Below, piece after piece: positions 59,896-64,000 of a stretch of DNA of 64,000 nt (positions are counted from its first letter, which is position 1; every line of letters starts with the position of its first letter). Where the stretch lies: NCBI GenBank assembly GCA_027924585.1, contig BSBM01000637.1, forward strand, positions 1,550,001 to 1,614,000, read 5' to 3'. The DNA comes from Larix kaempferi (Eukaryota > Streptophyta > Pinopsida > Pinales > Pinaceae). Position numbers and translations under genes: made by a program. The notes under the pieces are model-generated. The model worked only from the letters and a program-made list of their open reading frames with translations. It made no database searches and was not told where the DNA came from.

Positions 59896-60350
59896 AAAGG
59901 TAAAGGAATTTAAATTGAGTAAAACATATGGTTTCATTCCTACAATTCGACAATTATAACTTAATCAATTTATGCATTAATAAGGCACAACAGTCTCTCG
60001 ACTTCAAGTTTTAGCATTGGAACTTAAAGCTTAAAGACATAAGTTAACATCAACGGAAAACCTTGATACAACTTCCAAACACAAAATCCATATGACCTTC
60101 ATGAAAGGAGGTGGAATAACAGTCAAAATTTTCCTCAAACCAATATACTGTGAAAATGAATGCTTCAAACATGAGTAATTCACAACTCTCAGTCAATTTA
60201 AGAAATAGTTCAACTTAACAGGGATTGACAGCTTTCCCCATAAAATATGCATTCACAATTGCATAATTCAATTAAGTATTGTTCTGATGCAATCATATAC
60301 TATTTCAAGGGTACCACCATCCCCAATTGGCTAACTTTCATATGCATCCA

Positions 60351-60351
<1 letters not shown>

Positions 60352-60386
<35 letters not shown>

Positions 60387-60393
60387 ACACACA
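60352..60393 (+). repeat. (CA)n microsatellite
   Basis: About 20 CA dinucleotides with a single interruption (CATACAC). Confidence 0.95.
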
Positions 60394-60754
60394 AGATTTT
60401 TCATGAAATGAAATGCAAAATTAAAGTATGATGTTCAAATTACATAATTACATACTCCACACCAACAAAAATCAATATCCTTTAGGAATCATTCATTCAT
60501 TTCCATTCATTCAAATTCATACAAGTAATAATAAAGCTGACATAGAGCATTAGTTACTTATCTATATAATTTATAGCTTGAGAAACTAGCTTCATGTGAG
60601 GCACACTCCACCCAACCGTAGGCTGCCTTGCACATAAATTTCTCAGCAAGGTACCACCCCTGAACTGAGACTATGAATTCACCAAGATAACTCTCAAGGT
60701 CATTTGGAAGAAATATGAATAGATTACAAGGTAAATCTCACCAGGGTATCTTCC

Positions 60755-60990
60755 CCAACTTGGCAAACACCAATACCAAACCAAACAGTGCAATTTATTT
60801 TCGCAAGATTTAGAACTTGGCAACAACCAATTCCACATCAACAATTTGATTTAGTCTTCCAAGTTATAGGGTTTAAGGATTTGGCACCAACCAATTTACC
60901 ACCCAATTGGCATAGTTTCTTTCTTCAAATTACTGAAACTTGGCACCAACCAATTCCACGACAATAAGTGCAGAGTCTTCCTCGATTTCT
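60755..60990 (+). repeat. short tandem repeat with TTGGCACCAACCAATT
   Basis: ACTTGGCA(A/C)CAACCAATTCCA or close variants occur at about 60826, 60878 and 60940, with a weaker match at about 60757. Spacing is about 50-70 bp. Confidence 0.6.
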
Positions 60991-61263
60991 ATTCTAAACA
61001 CATAACCATGGTAACCCTTCACTACAATGCCTTAGGCATGCCATTACTAATAAATGCCACATAATTTATACCAAGGAAGGTTCACACTCAAGGTTCACCA
61101 ATTTACTGGTAATATTAGATATAGGTATGACATAATATTCCACGCCCCACAAGTAACCGGTTTCAATTCATAAATATAGTCGAATGCTAGGTTTTCTAGA
61201 ACCCGTACTGACCCAACCAGGAAAACTGCTTCACTCTCAGAATAAAAGACCCTCTACAATTCT

Positions 61264-61265
<2 letters not shown>

Positions 61266-61312
<47 letters not shown>
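61266..61312 (+). repeat. (GA)n microsatellite
   Basis: About 23 perfect AG dinucleotides inside the putative LTR. Confidence 0.95.
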
Positions 61313-61314
<2 letters not shown>

Positions 61315-61678
61315 CAAAACTCTTACTGCATGCACATTTTAAATGCATTGCCAATTTTACCCACGTCACCATTAATCCCTAATTATCCTATAGGATTAAT
61401 TATAAGATTCAAAAGGTATAAAAATTAAGGTATGGTTGAAGAAATTTTAGGATTAAGGTTAGGTTAGGGTCATGTTATTACCCCCTTTAGGATAACTACA
61501 TACCCCTTTCCTTCTCACTGGTGAATTCATAGTTCCCCATTCTCTTCAGTGTTAGCCTCAGCCACAACTAGCTGCATTTTTTATTAATAATTTGCATAAT
61601 ACAAATTGTTCATCCTTTAGGCATATCATCATCAAGATTTACATACTTACATCAAGGGTTCAAAACTAGGGTGTTACA

Positions 61679-61694
61679 TTCCCCTCCCCCTTAG
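61679..61694 (-). other. polypurine tract of the chromovirus
   Basis: Minus strand CTAAGGGGGAGGGGAA lies directly before TGTAACACCC, a junction typical of Tekay/Del-type plant chromoviruses. Confidence 0.8.
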
Positions 61695-61789
61695 ACTAAC
61701 ATTGTCCTCATCATTTCATAGTTCTAATCACATGAACCAAAATTTATAATTTACATTTCAAAATAGTCAAAATAGACATGGGTACTTGG

Positions 61790-62600
61790 CCCACATAGCT
61801 TTGTCCATTTCCTAGGTAGCTTCTTCGAGACTGTAATGGGTCCATTGGACCTTTATCTATCCTATGGACTTGTTCCTGAGTGTCCTGATCCTTTGGTCCA
61901 AGACGAAAACTGGATGAACCTGGATTTCTCCCTTTGGTTCTACCTTTGTCAAGACCAATCAAGTATATGATTAGGATCATGTACATATTTCATCAATAAT
62001 GAAATATGGAAAACGTTATGCACTTTAATAGTGGGAGATAGGTCTGGCTCATATGCTATTGGTCCAACTGAACTTAGGACCTCGAATGGTCCACAAAATA
62101 TGGCTTCCAACTTCGTACAGTTTCCCAAACTGAATGAAATTTTCTCGCCTCTAACTTTCAAGAATACTTGGTCTCCCACATGGAACCCTTTAAACATTCT
62201 TCCCTTGTCAGTATAACTTTTATGTATATCTTGTGCCACTTTCAAGTTCTACTTGATCTTGGCCACTTGTTCTTCCATGTCCTATAGCATTTCAGGTTCA
62301 ACTATTAGTATTTCCATAGGCTTGTCCTAGTTCACTAGAACATCGCACCCTCGGCCGTATAAGATTAAAAAAAAATCATCTTCAACGATGCTTGGTATTC
62401 ATTGCTATAGCAAAACTCTACCAGTTACAAGTATTATTCCCACTTTGTAGGTCTGTCCATCATGCACATCTTCAACATATATTCAATGACTTGATTAACT
62501 CACTTAGTTTTCCTATTCATCCGTGGACAATAGGTTGCGTTAAGATTGAGTTTGGTTGCAAACTCCTTAAACAAACATATTATCACCAATATTGTAGTTG
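61790..62600 (-). pseudogene. chromovirus integrase C-terminus and chromodomain, decayed
   Basis: The end of the integrase core (KEFATKLNLNATYCPRMN, about 62570) is followed by a pol-typical stretch, then open frame 62245-61949: MKVAQDIHKSYTDKGRMF, VGDQVFLKVRGEKISFSLGN, LEAIFCGPFEVLSSVGPIAY, KVHNVFHISLLMKYVHDPNH. After a frame change comes a chromodomain: IKVQWTHYSLEEAT, a stop where the family has Trp (TGG to TAG), then EMDKAMWAKYP. Chromodomains guide integration of these elements into heterochromatin. The match breaks at about 62600 into unrelated sequence, so the rest of pol is not present. The LTR border and polypurine tract follow in the expected order. Confidence 0.85.
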
Positions 62601-64000
62601 CCCCTACAGGTGGATCCAATATGGATGGTAGAGGGGATAGGAAACTAAAGTGGTGAACCAAGAGGGCCTTGGCTCCCAAATGGATGGTTGTCATGCCAAC
62701 CAAGGTACTCTTCGCTTTAGCTATCAAAGCCAAGATAGCAAGGGGGAGACCCAGATCTACTCCCGACAGGAGAGATCAACCCAATCACCAGATAAAATCA
62801 ATCTAATGAGGTAAGTAAGGTGACAGGTATGGAACCCGAGAAATAAGGAATTAAGACCACTGTGGAGGATTGGGCAAGGTATAGTATGACAATGAAAGAT
62901 AACACAGTGATTCAATGGTTAGGTATGATTCCAGGATTCAAAGGTAGTTTCAAATAATCAAAATCAATTGCCTTGGGAAATGTGACCCTTAAAATAGGGA
63001 AAGTGTCCCAAATCAGAGATCTGACAGTTAGGGCTTTCTAGCTATGCTTGATGAAAGGATATGACAATTTCAAGGTGTTTCAAGCAACAAGACAAAGATC
63101 AAACCACAAGATAACTCAACAATCCAAGAAAGTCGAATTGACTTAGGGAAGATTAGTGCCTTGGGAATTGGGCCAAATGGAGTCGGATGTCCACCAAATT
63201 GTAGACCTAGAATGTTGAGGTGTTGAGGTAGGTGGATCTTGAAAATCAAGGTCATCCAATGGCTAGATCTCAGTAGATCTGAGATTGAAATGTGCCACAA
63301 AGTGACCCAAGTGGGGATCAACCCTCAAAATGAGGAATGGGGCCCACAAGGTGAAAATCACTGAAGTGACACACTAGGGGTAGGTCATCAATTATGGAGA
63401 TGATAGATCAAGTGGGATCTCACCTACCCAGGTGCTAGATCCTTGCAAACTATCCCCTCCTAGGAAGTGCGACCTCCATTGGAGAGACTGTTTTTCCTTA
63501 GGAAAGGGGTCGGATGAAGGCCAAATCACACCAAATTACAGATCTGAATCGCCGTGGATACTGTAGAGGTGGGTTTTAAATTTTATACCCAAACACCAAG
63601 TGGATCTTACTAGATCTGAGAAAATGTAAAATGAGGGTTTGTAAATTAAGGGTTTTATCAATGAAGTAGTTGTGCCAATCGATTGGAACCAAGACAAGAA
63701 GAAAAAACCTGTGGATCTTACTTGGATAACCTTGTAGATGCCTTGATGATGATGATCTATGCAAACCCGATCAATTTTAAGCGATTTGAGGTAGTTTTCT
63801 ATGAAGTCGATTTTCCCAAGGAAGCCTATGCGCCCTCTCTCCTGCACAATAAACGTCAACAATATCAGATTTACTTCGAACAAGAGATAAGACTAATTCC
63901 ACAAGAGAAATAACAAAAAGATAGCATAGATCACAATGATACTACTGATAACCCCTTGATACAAGCGAATGCCAAGTGGAGCGAGTTGAAGAAGCCTTGC
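62601..64000. other. no gene recognised
   Basis: Begins at the breakpoint in the integrase pseudogene. Open frames at 63070-63321 and 63536-63883 (minus) and 63683-63913 (plus) lack recognisable domains. Short phrases such as GTGGATCTT and AGATCTGAGA recur. It is possibly another decayed retroelement. Confidence 0.35.

Larger units (their letters stand above)
59896..61678 (-). repeat. chromovirus 3' LTR region (outer end undefined)
   Basis: In minus orientation the LTR starts TGTAACACCCTAG at 61678, directly after the polypurine tract. It contains a (GA)n tract, a (CA)n tract and a small tandem repeat (TTGGCACCAACCAATT). The outer end is not certain; the region up to the 0.66-kb repeat is non-coding and could all be LTR, which would suit the long LTRs of Tekay-type elements. 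Confidence 0.55.

Overview
This window is plant nuclear DNA, almost certainly from a large, repeat-rich genome. A conifer-type gymnosperm is a reasonable guess, but nothing in the sequence proves it. The DNA is AT-rich. It holds no intact host gene that I can recognise. Nearly everything identifiable is transposable-element material of different ages. The plant assignment rests on a Ty1/copia element primed by initiator tRNA-Met, TNP2-type CACTA transposase with DUF4218- and DUF4216-like parts, Ty3/gypsy chromovirus pol remnants, and plant-type telo-box and RY motifs.

Layout. 0.9-2.0 kb (minus): five exons of a decayed, intron-containing gene of the UPF0183/PHAF1 family, the only host-gene relic recognised. 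4.9-5.25 kb: minisatellite. 6.5-6.74 kb: fold-back element with a 13-bp target duplication. 6.7-9.26 kb (plus): Ty3/gypsy gag-protease pseudogene with a repetitive P/G/N/Q-rich gag. 13.1-20.1 kb: dispersed copies plus a five-unit tandem array with a period of about 750 bp, interrupted by a 564-bp solo LTR with a perfect 5-bp target duplication. 20,277-23,847: complete young copia element (minus) with 779-bp LTRs that differ at only four sites, tRNA-iMet primer site, polypurine tract and 5-bp target duplication. It carries one open gag-protease frame but no integrase or working reverse transcriptase. 24.3-31.6 kb (minus): decayed CACTA element with both genes. 32.5-36.3 kb: four tandem copies of a retroelement RNase H fragment. 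37.9-38.46 kb: hairpins and an orphan CACTA terminus. 39.8-40.16 kb: five-unit palindromic minisatellite. 44.1-45.4 kb (minus): gypsy protease joined to RNase H by deletion. 46.1-47.4 kb (minus): long decayed coiled-coil frame. 48.0-51.6 kb (minus): chromovirus pol pseudogene. 52.1 and 59.2 kb: a 0.66-kb direct repeat pair. 53.7-57.4 kb (minus): a decayed frame of more than 1,200 codons. 58.6-59.2 kb (minus): gypsy integrase tail. 59.9-62.6 kb (minus): chromovirus LTR, polypurine tract, and integrase C-terminus with chromodomain.

How the parts work together. Retroelements and a CACTA transposon have inserted into and degraded one another. The only element that could still move is the copia element, and only with enzymes supplied from elsewhere. 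The oldest coding relics (53.7-57.4 kb and 46.1-47.4 kb) keep their reading frame over kilobases but are broken by many stops, all of a kind that C-to-T change would make. This suggests long methylation-linked decay rather than random indel decay. These two frames look related to each other, lie on the same strand as gypsy pol remnants, and are the best candidates here for an undescribed retrotransposon-encoded protein family.
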